Source of the DNA: JBFAPK01 sp040676675
GTDB lineage: Bacteria > Actinomycetota > Actinomycetes > Mycobacteriales > Micromonosporaceae
Reading direction: 5' to 3'
DNA length: 64,000 bases
NCBI RefSeq assembly: GCF_040676675.1
Contig: NZ_JBFAPK010000046.1
Span: 6,253-70,252, forward strand
Within the stretch, counting starts at the first letter, position 1. Every line of letters begins with the position of its first letter. Of the stretch, positions 25,160 through 36,300 are shown piece after piece. Position numbers and translations under genes: made by a program. The notes beneath the pieces were generated by a model. The model had not been told where the DNA came from and searched no databases. It was given only the letters and a program-made list of their open reading frames with translations.

Positions 25160-27622
25160 ATGGGTTCTCGCAGTACAAATCTGCGTACCAAAGTGGTTGC
25201 GCTGCTGGCCTCGCTGGCCGCGCTCTGGGCCTTCGCAGCATGGGTGACCCTCAGGGAGGGTATCAATCTACTCTGGGTCCAGACCTACAACAGCAACATC
25301 AATCAGCCGAGTCAGCCGCTCCTGCTGGAGCTGCAGGTCGAACGCCGATTGTCCCTCTCCTATCTCGGTAAGCCCAATCCCCAGCACCACCAGGGTCTGG
25401 TCGCCCAGCGGCAGAAGACCGACGAGCTCACCGCCGAGTTCCGGAAGAAGGCCCAGGGTTCACTGAGTAAAATGGCGGCCAGCGCGGACCTCGAAGGGCG
25501 CATCGGCGATCTCCTCGCCAATCTGGACAGCCTCGGCACCACCCGGGCGGCGATCGACGCGCAGACCATCGACCGCGCGCAGGCGGCCCGCGCCTACAAC
25601 ACGGCCACCGAGTCGATGTTCCGGATGTACGACGCCATCGGCGAACTCGACGACGAGAAGATTTCGGCCGACGCCGCCACGCTGATCCTGCTCTATCAGG
25701 CCCGGGAAATCGTCTCGCAGGAGGACGCGCTGCTCGCCGGGGTGCTGGCGGCCGGCCGGATCACCCCCGCCGAGCAGTCCCAGTTCGCCCAGCTCGTCGG
25801 CACGCAGCGCTTCCTGTCCGGTAAGGCCGCCGGCCTGCTGGCGAAGCAGGAGCGGGCGCAGTACGACGCGCTCGTCGGCGGCGACGCGTTCGTCCACCTC
25901 CGGCAGCTGGAGGAGCGCCAGATCGAGAACGGGCGTCCCGGCACCAAGCTCTCGATCGACGCCGCGGACTGGGACCGTACGACCACCGCCGCCCTCAGCG
26001 GCATGCAGGACCTGGTCCGCAACGGCGGTGATCTGCTGCTGGAACGCGCCACGCCGGTCGGCATCCTGATCATCGTCCGGCTGGTGCTCGCCGCCGGTCT
26101 CGGTCTCCTCGCCGTCGTCGCCTCGATCGTCGTCTCGATCACCACGGCCCGTGCCCTGGTGGCACAGCTGGAGCGGTTGCGTGAGGCGGCCCGCCGGCTG
26201 GCCAACGAGCAGCTGCCGGGCGTGGTCGAGCGGCTCGGTCGCGGTGACGACGTGGACGTGACCAAGGAGGCGCCACCCCTGGACTTCGGCGACGACGAGA
26301 TCGGCCAGGTGGGTCAGGCGTTCAACGTCGTGCAGGAGACCGCGATCCGTACCGCGGTCGAGCAGGCCGAGCTGCGGCGCAACGTACGCGACGTCTTCCT
26401 CAGCCTGGCCCGGCGCACCCAGGCCCTCGTGCACCGTCAGCTCACGCTGCTGGACACGATGGAGCGGCGCGAGAACGACGCCGAGGAGCTGGAGGACCTG
26501 TTCCGGGTCGACCACCTCGCCACCCGGATGCGGCGCAACGCGGAGAACCTCATCGTGCTCTCCGGCGCGACGCCGGGTCGGGCCTGGCGGCGCAACGTGC
26601 CGATGATCGACGTGATCCGGGGCGCGGTCGCCGAGGTCGAGGACTACGCCCGGGTGACCGTGCAGCCGACCGGTCCGGTCGCGCTGGCCGGACGCGCCGT
26701 CGGTGACGTGATCCACCTGCTCGCCGAGCTGGTCGAGAACGCGCTGTCGTTCTCCCCGCCGCACACCAGCGTCGACGTGCGGGGCCAGATGGTGGCCAAC
26801 GGTTTCGTGATCGAGATCGAGGACCGCGGCCTGGGCATGAGCGAGGAGGACCGCGCCGCGGCGAACGAGCAGATCGCCAGCCAGCACGAGTTCAACCTGG
26901 CCAACGCCACCCGCCTGGGTCTCTACGTGGTCAGCCGGCTCACCGAGCGGCACGGCGTGAAGGCGCACCTCAAGGAGTCGCCGTACGGCGGTACGACGGC
27001 CGTGGTGCTCATCCCGCCGAACCTGGTGACCGAGACCGGGGCCGACGACGAGGTGCCGACGGGCGTACGCTCCGGCCTCTCGCTCGCCGGGGCGCCGGCC
27101 GAGCAGAACGGTCGGTCCGTCGAGGCCCCGCGCGGTCCGGTCGCGGTGGCGAACCCGCCCGCCGTGCCGGCGCCGCGCGAGCCGCTCTCGTCGCGCGAGC
27201 CGCTGCCGCCGCTGGAGGCCCGGTCGGCGACCCCGACGGCCACGCCGCGCCGCCCCCTCGCGCCGGCGCCCCCGGTACCCGAGAGCAGCTCCGAGGGCAC
27301 CGCGGCGGGGAACGCCGGTGGTCCCGGGCAGCCGCCGGCGGGCGGCGGAACCACCCCCTCCGGACTGCCGTTCCGGGTCCGTCAGGCCAGCCTCGCGCCG
27401 GCGCTGAAGACGGACCAGGCCGGTACCGGCCCGACGGAGCCGGCGGCGGACGACGAGGAGGCACCCCGGCCGCCGGAGAAGGTTCGCCGGATGATGAGTT
27501 CGTACCAGACCGGGACCCGGCGCGGTCGCAGCGACGCGGCCCGCCTGATGGACGAGGACACCGTACCGCTGGCGCAGTCGGGCGACGACTCGTCCGACGC
27601 CGGGGACCAGCCGCTCACGTGA
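25160..27622 (+). CDS. cvnA: conservon sensor kinase-like protein (NIT domain, HATPase)
   Basis: The 820-residue membrane protein has an N-terminal transmembrane helix (KVVALLASLAALWAFAAWVTL), an extracytoplasmic nitrate/nitrite-sensor-type helical domain (about 60-275), a second membrane helix (near residues 300-325), a HAMP-like linker, a helical dimerisation region, and a HATPase_c domain with the N-box ELVENALSFSPP. Residues from about 630 form a long Pro-rich disordered tail. Canonical phosphoacceptor His motifs are not obvious, as is usual in CvnA proteins. It heads the conservon and is thought to signal to the roadblock/GTPase partners. ATG 25160 was taken; GTG 25157 is immediately upstream. 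Confidence 0.92.
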   Translation: MGSRSTNLRTKVVALLASLAALWAFAAWVTLREGINLLWVQTYNSNINQPSQPLLLELQVERRLSLSYLGKPNPQHHQGLVAQRQKTDELTAEFRKKAQGSLSKMAASADLEGRIGDLLANLDSLGTTRAAIDAQTIDRAQAARAYNTATESMFRMYDAIGELDDEKISADAATLILLYQAREIVSQEDALLAGVLAAGRITPAEQSQFAQLVGTQRFLSGKAAGLLAKQERAQYDALVGGDAFVHLRQLEERQIENGRPGTKLSIDAADWDRTTTAALSGMQDLVRNGGDLLLERATPVGILIIVRLVLAAGLGLLAVVASIVVSITTARALVAQLERLREAARRLANEQLPGVVERLGRGDDVDVTKEAPPLDFGDDEIGQVGQAFNVVQETAIRTAVEQAELRRNVRDVFLSLARRTQALVHRQLTLLDTMERRENDAEELEDLFRVDHLATRMRRNAENLIVLSGATPGRAWRRNVPMIDVIRGAVAEVEDYARVTVQPTGPVALAGRAVGDVIHLLAELVENALSFSPPHTSVDVRGQMVANGFVIEIEDRGLGMSEEDRAAANEQIASQHEFNLANATRLGLYVVSRLTERHGVKAHLKESPYGGTTAVVLIPPNLVTETGADDEVPTGVRSGLSLAGAPAEQNGRSVEAPRGPVAVANPPAVPAPREPLSSREPLPPLEARSATPTATPRRPLAPAPPVPESSSEGTAAGNAGGPGQPPAGGGTTPSGLPFRVRQASLAPALKTDQAGTGPTEPAADDEEAPRPPEKVRRMMSSYQTGTRRGRSDAARLMDEDTVPLAQSGDDSSDAGDQPLT

Positions 27623-27671
27623 CCGGGCCCGAGATCGACTCTGGGCGTCGGCAGCAGAAAGAGGACAACGA

Positions 27672-28097
27672 GTGGTGCAGAAGACAGCTTCGAGCGCGGC
27701 GGATCTGGCCTGGTTGCTGGACGATCTGGTAGGGCGGGTCAAGCAGGCCGAGCACGCCATCGTCCTGTCGGTGGACGGCCTGCTGGTCGCCTCCTCCAGG
27801 GGGTTCAGCCGGGACGACGGTGAGCACCTGGCGGCGATGGCGGCCGGCATCCAGAGCCTGGCCCGGGGCGCCGGCAAGCGCTTCGGCGGCGGCCCGGTAC
27901 AGCAGACCATCATCGAGATGCGCTCATCGTTCCTGTTCGTCACGGCGGCCGGGCACGGCGCGTGCCTGGCGGTACTGGCCGCCGAGGACGCGGACGTCGG
28001 GCTGATCGCGTACGAGATGGCGATGCTGGTGACCCGGGCCGGCAAGTACCTGGCCTCCCCGGCCAGGTCGAACGATCAGTTACCCGGCGAGAAGTAA
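27672..28097 (+). CDS. cvnB: roadblock/LC7-domain protein of the conservon
   Basis: The 141-residue protein is a single roadblock/LC7 fold: LAWLLDDLVGRVKQAEHAIVLSVDGLLVASS begins the first helix and strand, and a second half includes QTIIEMRSSFLFVTAAG and LIAYEMAMLVTRAGKYL. These proteins bind and regulate small GTPases such as the one encoded 380 bases downstream, probably acting as its GAP or adaptor together with the sensor. The GTG at 27672 is followed directly by a second GTG and preceded by AGAGGA. It lies 49 bases after the sensor gene and 8 bases before the DUF742 gene. Confidence 0.93.
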   Translation: MVQKTASSAADLAWLLDDLVGRVKQAEHAIVLSVDGLLVASSRGFSRDDGEHLAAMAAGIQSLARGAGKRFGGGPVQQTIIEMRSSFLFVTAAGHGACLAVLAAEDADVGLIAYEMAMLVTRAGKYLASPARSNDQLPGEK

Positions 28098-28105
28098 GCC
28101 CGGTC

Positions 28106-28498
28106 ATGAGCGTCCCCCCAGACGATTTCTCCACATCGGATCAGTGGGTCGACGATCATGCCGGGCCGGTCGTCCGGCCGTACGCGATGACGCGCGGCCG
28201 GACGAAGCCGATCCGCGGCAAGTTCGACCTGATCTCCCTGGTGATGGCCACCCGATCGACATCCGCGGGCGAGGTCGGCCTGGGCCCGGAACACCTCGCC
28301 ATCCTCGGGCTCTGCCAGCGCGCGCTCTCGGTCGCCGAGGTGGCGGCGCACCTGAACCTACCCGTAGGGACCGTCCGCGTCCTGCTCGGCGACCTGCTCG
28401 ACCGAGAGCTTGTCCAGGTGCGGAACCCCCAGGCGACGACCGCCCCTTACGACGACAGCGTATTCGAGGCAGTGATCAATGGACTACGAGCACTCTGA
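28106..28498 (+). CDS. cvnC: DUF742 protein of the conservon
   Basis: The 130-residue protein matches DUF742: the RPYAMTRGRTKP segment near the N-terminus, a winged-helix-like core (LCQRALSVAEVAAHLNLPVGTVRVLLGDLLDRELV), and a short tail. The core resembles a DNA-binding winged helix but its role in conservons is unresolved. It overlaps the GTPase gene by 20 bases and follows the roadblock gene by 8, confirming the single operon. Confidence 0.92.
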   Translation: MSVPPDDFSTSDQWVDDHAGPVVRPYAMTRGRTKPIRGKFDLISLVMATRSTSAGEVGLGPEHLAILGLCQRALSVAEVAAHLNLPVGTVRVLLGDLLDRELVQVRNPQATTAPYDDSVFEAVINGLRAL

Positions 28499-29093
28499 CG
28501 AGCAGGCCGGCGAGCAGGCCCTGCCAACCGCGATCAAGATTCTGATCGCGGGCGGCTTCGGCGTCGGCAAGACGACCATGGTCGGCGCGGTCAGCGAGAC
28601 GCGGCCCCTGCGTACCGAGGAGGTCCTCTCCGAGCAGGGCGTCGGCATCGACGACATCTCCGGGGTGGAGCAGAAGAACACCACGACGGTGGCCATGGAC
28701 TTCGGCCGGATCACGATCAGCGACGAGCTGGTGCTCTACCTCTTCGGTACCCCCGGCCAGGACCGGTTCTGGTTCGTCTGGGACGAGCTGGCGCTGGGGG
28801 CGCTCGGCGCGGTCGTCCTCGCCGACACCCGCCGACTCGCCGACTGTTTCCCCTCGGTCGACTACTTCGAGCGCCACGGCACCCCGTTCATCGTGGCGGT
28901 GAACTGCTTCGAGGGTGCCCGGCAGTACAGCCTGGACGAGGTCCAGCTGGCGCTGAACCTGGACCCGGACGTACCGGTCATGCTCTGCGACGCGCGGCGC
29001 CGGCAGTCCGGCAAGGAGGTGCTGATCGCGCTGCTCAAGCACGCCAAGAAGGCCCGCGACCGGGCCCTGAACCAGCCGGCCACCGCCCGCTAG
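28479..29093 (+). CDS. cvnD: small GTP-binding protein of the conservon
   Basis: The 204-residue protein is a Ras-like GTPase with P-loop GGFGVGKTT (25-33), switch II Walker B GTPGQDR (near residue 90) and a base-recognition segment VAVNCF in place of NKxD. It belongs to the CvnD group of actinobacterial GTPases, which are membrane-associated through their partners. The start lies inside the DUF742 gene. The operon ends in a hairpin terminator at 29132-29169. Confidence 0.94.
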   Translation: MDYEHSDEQAGEQALPTAIKILIAGGFGVGKTTMVGAVSETRPLRTEEVLSEQGVGIDDISGVEQKNTTTVAMDFGRITISDELVLYLFGTPGQDRFWFVWDELALGALGAVVLADTRRLADCFPSVDYFERHGTPFIVAVNCFEGARQYSLDEVQLALNLDPDVPVMLCDARRRQSGKEVLIALLKHAKKARDRALNQPATAR

Positions 29094-29131
29094 CATCCCG
29101 CGCGACGGTCACCGCCCGGACCCGCGCGACG

Positions 29132-29169
29132 GAACCGCCCGGCCCCGCACGACGGGGACCGGGCGGTTC
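29132..29169 (+). terminator. terminator of the conservon
   Basis: GAACCGCCCGGCCCC (29132-29146) pairs with GGGG-A-CCGGGCGGTTC (29154-29169), a 15-base-pair stem with one bulged A and a seven-base loop, 38 bases past the GTPase stop. Confidence 0.7.
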
Positions 29170-29332
29170 GGCGTCCGGCGGGTCGACAGCGGACGCTCGA
29201 CGGCGGGCGGTCGACGGCGCTCGGCGGCGGGCGCTCGGCGGCGGGCGGCGGCGGGCGGAAATTGCCGGGCGGGACCGGCTTCGGGCTGGTAACGTGCCGT
29301 AGGCCGTGACACCGCCCGAGGAGGTGAGACCC

Positions 29333-29392
29333 ATGAACGCTGTACGCACGTGGGTGCTCCCCCTCGTCGTCACGGTCGGGCGATCGACGTAG
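29333..29392 (+). CDS. possible 19-residue leader peptide
   Basis: The ORF reads MNAVRTWVLPLVVTVGRST and is preceded by GAGGAGGTG six bases before its ATG, a far stronger ribosome binding site than that of the downstream hydrolase gene. The peptide is hydrophobic in the middle, with Arg at both ends. It ends 49 bases before the hydrolase ATG, and a hairpin (29401-29427) fills most of that gap. This is the layout of translational attenuators, though the peptide has no runs of a single amino acid that would reveal the signal. It could also be a chance ORF. Confidence 0.45.
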   Translation: MNAVRTWVLPLVVTVGRST

Positions 29393-29400
29393 GGGTCGCC

Positions 29401-29427
29401 GGGAGCGCCGCAATCCACGGCACTCCC
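29401..29427 (+). promoter_or_regulatory. hairpin between the small ORF and the hydrolase gene
   Basis: GGGAGCGCCG (29401-29410) pairs with CGGCACTCCC (29418-29427) with one C-A mismatch and a seven-base loop. It ends just before the AAAGG ribosome binding site of the gene at 29442. Confidence 0.45.
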
Positions 29428-29441
29428 GAAAGGCGCCACCC

Positions 29442-30242
29442 ATGCATTCTCTGTGTTTCACCTCCGAGACATCGTCGAACGGTGTCGTCGAACGCGACTT
29501 CGTCGTGGGCGACGTTCCCGGCGTGCTCTGGTCGTCCGTGGCCGGTTCCGCGCACGCACCCGTCGTGCTGATGGGTCACGGCGGCGGCCTGCACAAGAAG
29601 ACTCCGGCGCTGCTGGCCCGCGCCCGCCACGCCGTGACCACCTGGGGTTTCACCGTGGTCGCCATCGACGCGCCCGGACACGGCGAGCGCCCACGCACGG
29701 CCGAGGACGAACTGGCCCGCGCCGAACTCCGGCAGGCCCTGGCGGCAGGGGACACCGGACGCTTCGAGTCGACCAGCGTCCGCTACGTCAGCTCGCTGAC
29801 GGAGCGCGCCGTACCGGAATGGCGGGCGACCCTGGACGCCCTGCAGGAACTGCCCGAGATCGGCGCCGAGGCGCCGATCGGTTACGGCGGCGGCATCTCG
29901 ATGGGCACGGCGATCGGGGTGCCGCTGACGGCGGTCGAGCCCCGGATCACCGCCGCCGTCTTCGGTGGCGGGTTCTTCGTGTACGACGCGCTGATCGAGG
30001 CGGCGCGGCGGATCACCGTTCCCGTCCAGTTCCTGCTCCCGTGGGACGACGAGCACGTCGACCGCCGGTCCGCGCTCGCGTTGTTCGACGCCTTCGCCTC
30101 CACCGAGAAGACGCTGCACGCCAACCCGGGCGACCATCGCACCATCCGCTGGGTGGGGCTCGACGACGAGTTCCTGGCCCGGCATCTCGGCCGGGCCGCG
30201 GGCTCCGACCCCGGGCGCCGGGCCGGGGTAAGCGCCGGGTAA
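29442..30242 (+). CDS. alpha/beta hydrolase
   Basis: The 266-residue protein has an alpha/beta-hydrolase core: VLMGHGGGLHKK as oxyanion loop, VVAIDAPGHGERPR, the nucleophile elbow GGGISMGTAIG (Ser), PWDDEHVDR as acid region, and GDHRTIRW containing the likely catalytic His. The pattern is close to dienelactone-hydrolase-like and prolyl-oligopeptidase-like esterases. It has no signal peptide. The N-terminus LCFTSETSSNGVVERDF is polar. The gene is isolated, apart from the possible leader ORF upstream and the giant LamG gene 76 bases downstream. The substrate is unknown. Confidence 0.8.
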   Translation: MHSLCFTSETSSNGVVERDFVVGDVPGVLWSSVAGSAHAPVVLMGHGGGLHKKTPALLARARHAVTTWGFTVVAIDAPGHGERPRTAEDELARAELRQALAAGDTGRFESTSVRYVSSLTERAVPEWRATLDALQELPEIGAEAPIGYGGGISMGTAIGVPLTAVEPRITAAVFGGGFFVYDALIEAARRITVPVQFLLPWDDEHVDRRSALALFDAFASTEKTLHANPGDHRTIRWVGLDDEFLARHLGRAAGSDPGRRAGVSAG

Positions 30243-30318
30243 GCGGCGGGTAAGCGCCGCTCGACACCCTGACTGCTGCGCCGCGATCGACCACGGCGCG
30301 CCAGTCGAGGGGGATGCA

Positions 30319-33300
30319 GTGGCTCGGTTGCGTGTCAAGATGCGTTGGGGATTGCCGCTCGTCGTCGCGGTGGCCGCCGCGGCGCTGTTGGTGGTGCCGG
30401 CCGCCCGGTCGCTCCAGCGGGCCGGCGAGCCGCCGCCGCGGATCACCGAGGCGGTCGACGCTTCGGCGGCCTTCCTGGCCGCGCGGCGGCAGCGGGAGCC
30501 GGTCGCGGTCACGTCGCTGACGACGCCGACGCGGGCCGTCTCCGCCCGCCCGGACGGTTCGCTGACGGCGGAGCTGACCACCCGGCCCGTCCGGCTGCTG
30601 CGGGCCGGGAAGTGGGTACCGGTGGACCCGGCGCTGGCCGCCCGCCCGGACGGGACGGTGGGGCCCCGGGCCGTCGAGGCCGAGCTGGCCTTCTCGTCCG
30701 GCGGGAAGGGCAGGCCGCTCGTCCGGTTCGGCGCGCCGGGTCGGTCGTTCGCGCTGACCTGGCCGGGGGCGTTGCCGGCACCGGTGCTGGCCGGCAGCTC
30801 GGCGACGTACCCGGAGGTGTTGCCCGGGGTCGACCTGGTGCTGCGGGCCGAGGCGGACGGCTTCACCCAGCACCTGGTCGTCAAGAGCGCCACGGCCGCG
30901 CGCAATCCGGCGCTGGTCAAGGTCCGCCTCGGCCTGACCACCGACGGCCTGCGGGTCCGGAGCACCGGGCCGGGAGCGCTGGAGGCACGTGACGCCGCCG
31001 ACCAGGTCGTGTTCTCGGCGCCGCCGTCGACGATGTGGGACGCGACCGGGTACCGCCAGGCGCCCGTCGGCATCGAGCTGGGGGCGGGCGCGCTGACCCT
31101 GCTACCGGACCGGAAGCTGCTCGCCGACCCGGCGACCCGCTATCCGGTGACGGTGGACCCGGCCTGGGCCACGCCCGGCCGGACCGGCTGGGCCAAGGTC
31201 TTCTCCGGCAAGCCCGACACCACGGCCTGGAACGGCGGGGTGGACGGCGCCGAGGGCAAGTCCGGGCTGTGCTACCCGTCGTCGGCCTGCAACGGCATCG
31301 GCGCGGTACGGACGTACTTCCAGTACGACACCGGCTTCCTCGCCGGCAAACGAATCATGAGCGCGGTGCTGAACACCACGATCACCCACAGCCCCTCGTG
31401 CGCGGGCAGCGACCACGAGCTGTACCTGGCCAACGGGACGATCGGCGCCGGCACCACCTGGCGCAACGCGCCGGCCGGCGCCTGGCTGGACACGAAGGTC
31501 GCCGGAACCGTCTACACCGGGTGCGGCGGCTACAAGCCGTTCGGGCTCGACGCCAAGGGCAACATCCGCGCCGGCGGCGTCAGCACCTACTTCGTCAAGG
31601 CCCGGGACGAGGGCGACGGGCTGGCCTGGCGCAAGCTGGACCCGTACCAGACGAACCTGGCGGTCAACTACAACACCCGGCCCAACCCGCCCGACGCGAT
31701 GAACACCGACCCGCGGCTGGCCGACCCGTGCCGCTGGTGCGCCGGCCGGAGGTACGTCGGCAGCGACTTCATCCGCCTGCAGGGCCGGCTGTCGGACCCC
31801 GACAACGACCAGCTCACGGCCATCTGGGACATCTACGGCGGCCCGACCGTCGAGCACCGCGAGGGTCCCACGCTCGGCTCGGGCAACACCTTCAGCACGG
31901 ACGTGGACCTGCGCGGACGCGACGGCCAGTACGTCAGCTGGACGCTGTGGGGCCGGGACGGGCCCGACGGCGGGGACTGGAAGAACGGTCCCGGGCCGTT
32001 CATGGTGGACCGGGTCGGCATCGACCGGGCGCCGGGCGTGACCGGCGTGCTCTACCAGGAGGACAACCGCTGGCACGGCGGGCCGGGCGTACCCGGATCG
32101 TTCACCTTCGACGCGAGCGGCGTCGCCGACGTCGACCACTACCTGTACGGCTGGAGCGACCCGCCCTCGACCCAGGTCGACGCGGACGCGCTGGGCGGCG
32201 GCGCGACCGTCAGCATCGCCCCGCCCGGGGACGGCCCCCGCGACCTGTACGTGCAGAGCGTCGACCGGGCCGGGCACCGCAGCCCGACCAGGAAGCTGCA
32301 CCTGTACGTCCGCGCCGGCAACGGCCCCCTGGCCCAGTGGTCGCTGGAGGGCAACGCGCAGGACACCGCGTTCCTCGGCGACCGGCACGGCACGGTGACC
32401 GGTACCGCCAGCTACGTGCCGGCGGCCGTCGGCTCGGGGCTCGCGCTCGACGGCGTGTCGGGGCAGGTCACGGCGCCGAACACGGTCCGCACCGACGCGA
32501 GCTTCTCGGTGTCGGCCTGGGCCCGGATCGACCGGCTGGACGACCAGATCCAGATGGTGGTCAGCCAGGACGGCGCCCGCACCTGCGGCTTCTGCCTCGA
32601 CTATGACGGCGAGAAGCGGCGCTGGGTGTTCATGATGCCGCAGGCGGACACGGACAACCCGCCCGGCTGGGACTTCGTCACCTCGTCCGCGGCGCCGGTG
32701 GCCGGGCAGTGGACCCACCTGACCGGCGTCTACGACGCGGCCGAGAAGAAGCTGCGGCTGTACGTCAACGGCGTCCTGGCCGGCACCCAGACTCACGCCG
32801 CCTCGTGGCACGCCCCGGGCCTGCTGCGCATCGGCAGCGTCCGCAGCCAGACGATCGTCGGGGGGTATTTCCCGGGGACGATCGACGAGGTGAACCTCTA
32901 CGACCGGGCGCTCTCCGACGTCGAGGTGCGCGCGGCGGTCAGCCGGGACAACGTACGGGTCGGCGCGTGGAAGTTCGACGAGCCCGACGGCACCACGGCC
33001 GCGAACGCCGTACCGGGCGGCGCCTCGGCGGTGCTCAACGGCGGGGCGGCGTTCGTGCCGAACGGGGCGGCCGGCGGGGCGGTGAAGCTGTCGAAGCCGG
33101 CGGACTTCGTCTCGACCGGCGCGCCGGTGCTGCGCACCGACCAGAGCTTCTCGGTGGCGACCTGGGCGTGGTTGGACCAGGCACCGGGGGCCACGGACGC
33201 GGCCACCGCGGTCGCCCAGGACGGCGCGGTCAACAGCGCCTTCTTCCTGGAGTACCGCAACGACCCGGCCGGCGCGCGGTGGGAGTTCCTCCTGCCCTCG

Positions 33301-36300
33301 GCCGACGCCGTGCCGCGGCCGGGCGACTCGGCCGTCCGCAGCGCCGCGGGCACGGCCCGGACGGGCGAGTGGACCCACCTGACCGGCGTGTACGACGCGC
33401 CGGCCCAGCAGATCCGGATCTACGTCAACGGCAAGCTCGCCGGTACGGCCCCGCGTACCGCCGGGTTCCACGCCAGCGGCCCGCTGCTGCTCGGACGGGC
33501 CAAGTGGGAGGGGGTGACCACGAACCCGTGGGTGGGCTCGGTGGACGAGCTGCGCGCGTACAACCGGGTGGTCTCCGAGGAGGAGATCCGGGGCCTGGTC
33601 AGCGGGGACAACGTCACGGTCGGGCGGTGGCGGCTCGACGGCGACGCCCAGGACTCCTCCCCCCGCGCGCTGCACGGCACGGCGATCAACGCGCCGGACT
33701 TCACCGGCGGCCAGTCGAGCCTGCCGGACCCCTCGGACCTGGCGCTGCGGCTCGACGGCGCCACCACGGCGGTCAGCATCCCGCACGCGGTGGACGTCGA
33801 CCGGAGCTTCTCGGTGGCGGCCTGGGCCCGGTTGGACCGGCTCGGTGGACTGCCGGCCGTGGTGTCGGAGGACGGTGCCCGGGTCAGCTCGTTCAAGCTG
33901 CGGGTCAAGCCCGACGGGCGCTGGGGGTTCGTCATGTTCCACGCGGACGCCGAGGACGACGGCACGGGCCGGGACGAGGTCACCGGCGCGGCCGTGCAGC
34001 TCGGGCAGTGGACCCACCTGGTCGGGGTCTACGACGCCGGCGCCGGGCAGCTCCAGCTCTACGTCAACGGCGTGCTGGCCGGCTCCGTGGCGCACCGGCA
34101 GACCTGGAACTCCACCGGCGCGTTCCAGATCGGGCGGGCCAAGTGGGGCGGAGCCCCGGTCGAGTACTTCCCCGGCTCGATCGACGACGTGGCCGTCTAC
34201 TCCCGGGCGCTGTTCGCGGCTGAGATCCAGGCGATGGCGGGCCGGGACCTGACCCTGGTGCACAACTATCCGCTGGACGAGTCGAGCGGGCGCAACGCCG
34301 CCGACGCGGTGGGTTCCCGGAGCGCGACCCTGACCGGCGGCGCGAGCTTCGGGCCCGGCCGGGTCGGCAACGCGGTCGCCCTCGACGGCGTCGACGACAC
34401 GGCGACCACCTCGGGCGTGGACCTGCGCAGCGACCAGGCGTTCACCGTCTCGGCATGGGTACGGCTGCCCGCCAAGGGCTGCGCCCCGGCCACCGTCACG
34501 GCGTGCCGGCGGGACGCGGTGACCATCGACGGGGTACGGACCAGCAAGTTCCGCCTCGGGTACGCCACGGACCCCGACTCGGACAACCTGCAGCACGGGG
34601 TGTGGACGTTCGAGATGCCCGAGTCCGACACGGACGACGCGCCCGTGACCAAGGCGGCCGTCTCCACCCTGCCCTCGGAGATCAACAGCTGGGTGCACCT
34701 CGTCGGCGTGTACGACCCGGCGACGAAGCGAATCTGGCTGTACGTCAACGGCACCCGGGTCGGCGACGGCACCCTCAACACCCCGTGGCAGCCCACCGGT
34801 GCGGGTGGCCTGGCCATCGGGCGCGGCAGGCTCGCCGGCGCGCCCGCGGAGTACTGGCGGGGCGACGTTGACGACGTGCGGCTCTACACCGGGCAGCTCG
34901 ACCCGGATCGGATCTTCGCGCTGTACCACTCCTATCCCGCCGAGTCGGCCCCGGCCGCGCTGCCCGTGGCCGACGCGGGGCTGTGGCGCTTCGACGAGAA
35001 CACCGGCACGGCCGCGGCCGACGCCAGCGGGCGCGGCCTGACCGCGACGCTCAAGGGCGGCGCGGGCTGGATCGGTGGCCGCGACGCGTACGCCGTCGAA
35101 CTCGACGGGACCTCCGGCTACGCCGAGACCGCCGGCCCGGTCCTCGACACCGGTCGCAGCTTCTCGGCCGCCGCCTGGGTGTACCTGAACGGCGCCGGTA
35201 CGGCCAACCGGGCGGTGCTGGGCCAGGACGGCAACCGGTTGAGCACGTTCCTGCTGCAGTACAACGCCGCGGTCAAGAAGTGGGCGGTGGTCGTGCCCAC
35301 GGTGGACCGGGACGACCCGGGCAGCGCGGTGACGATCCTCAACTCGGCCGAACCGGCGGCCGACGGCCAGTGGACCCACCTGGCCATGTCGTACGACGCG
35401 AACCTGCACCAGATCCGGCTCTACGTCAACGGCCTGCTCTCCGGCGCCCGGGTCGGCGTGACGGTGCTGCCCTCGACCGGCCGGTTCTCCATCGGCCGGG
35501 CCCGGTGGAACGGGGGGAACTCCGCCTTCTTCCCCCGGGTCGTCGACGACGTCCGGGTCTACTCCCGGGCGATCAGCGACGGGGAGGTCCGCAAGATCCA
35601 CGACGACGTCGACAACGACGTCTACGGCTTCTACCGCTTCGACGACGGCAGTGCCCGGGACTCCACCTGGCGCCACCTCGACGCCACCGTCTCCGGCGGC
35701 GCGAGCTTCGGTCCGGGGGTCAGCGGGCAGGCGCTGCAGCTCGACGGCGCGACCGGGACGGCCGCCGTGCCCTGGGTCGTACCCATGTTGGACAGCTTCA
35801 CCGTCTCGGCCTGGGCACGACTGAGCCGTACCGACCAGGTCGCGACGATCGCCAGCCAGGACGGCGACCGGATGAGCGGCTACTTCCTGCAGTACCGCCC
35901 GGAGCTGCGGCGCTGGGCGTTCGGCGCGGCCGAATCCGACAGCGACGCGGCACCGCTGGTCTACGTGGCCTCCCTCGTCCCGCCGAAGGCGGACGAGTGG
36001 ACCCAGGTCACCGGCGTCTACGACTACGCCGGCCGGCAACTGCGCCTCTACGTCGACGGCGAACTCGTGGGCACCCGGAACAACGTCGTCCTGTGGCGCG
36101 CCACCGGCGGCGTCGTGCTCGGCCGAGGCAAGACCAACGGGCAGGCCTCGGGCTTCTTCCCCGGCGCGCTCGACGAGGTCCGGGTCACCGGGGGCGTGGT
36201 CGACGACGCGACCATCGCCGACCGGGGTCGCTGGGGCGACCCGCAGCCGGGCCAGCTCGGCCGGTTCCTCAACGCCGCCGGGGACCACTACACCGGCCCG

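Larger units (their letters stand above)
29094..29441. other. 348-base intergenic stretch with terminator, low-complexity DNA and a possible leader ORF
   Basis: The gap after the conservon holds the terminator at 29132-29169, a run of GGCGGGCGGTCGAC-like low-complexity sequence at about 29200-29260, the small ORF at 29333-29392, and the hairpin at 29401-29427. No larger gene is supported. Confidence 0.6.
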
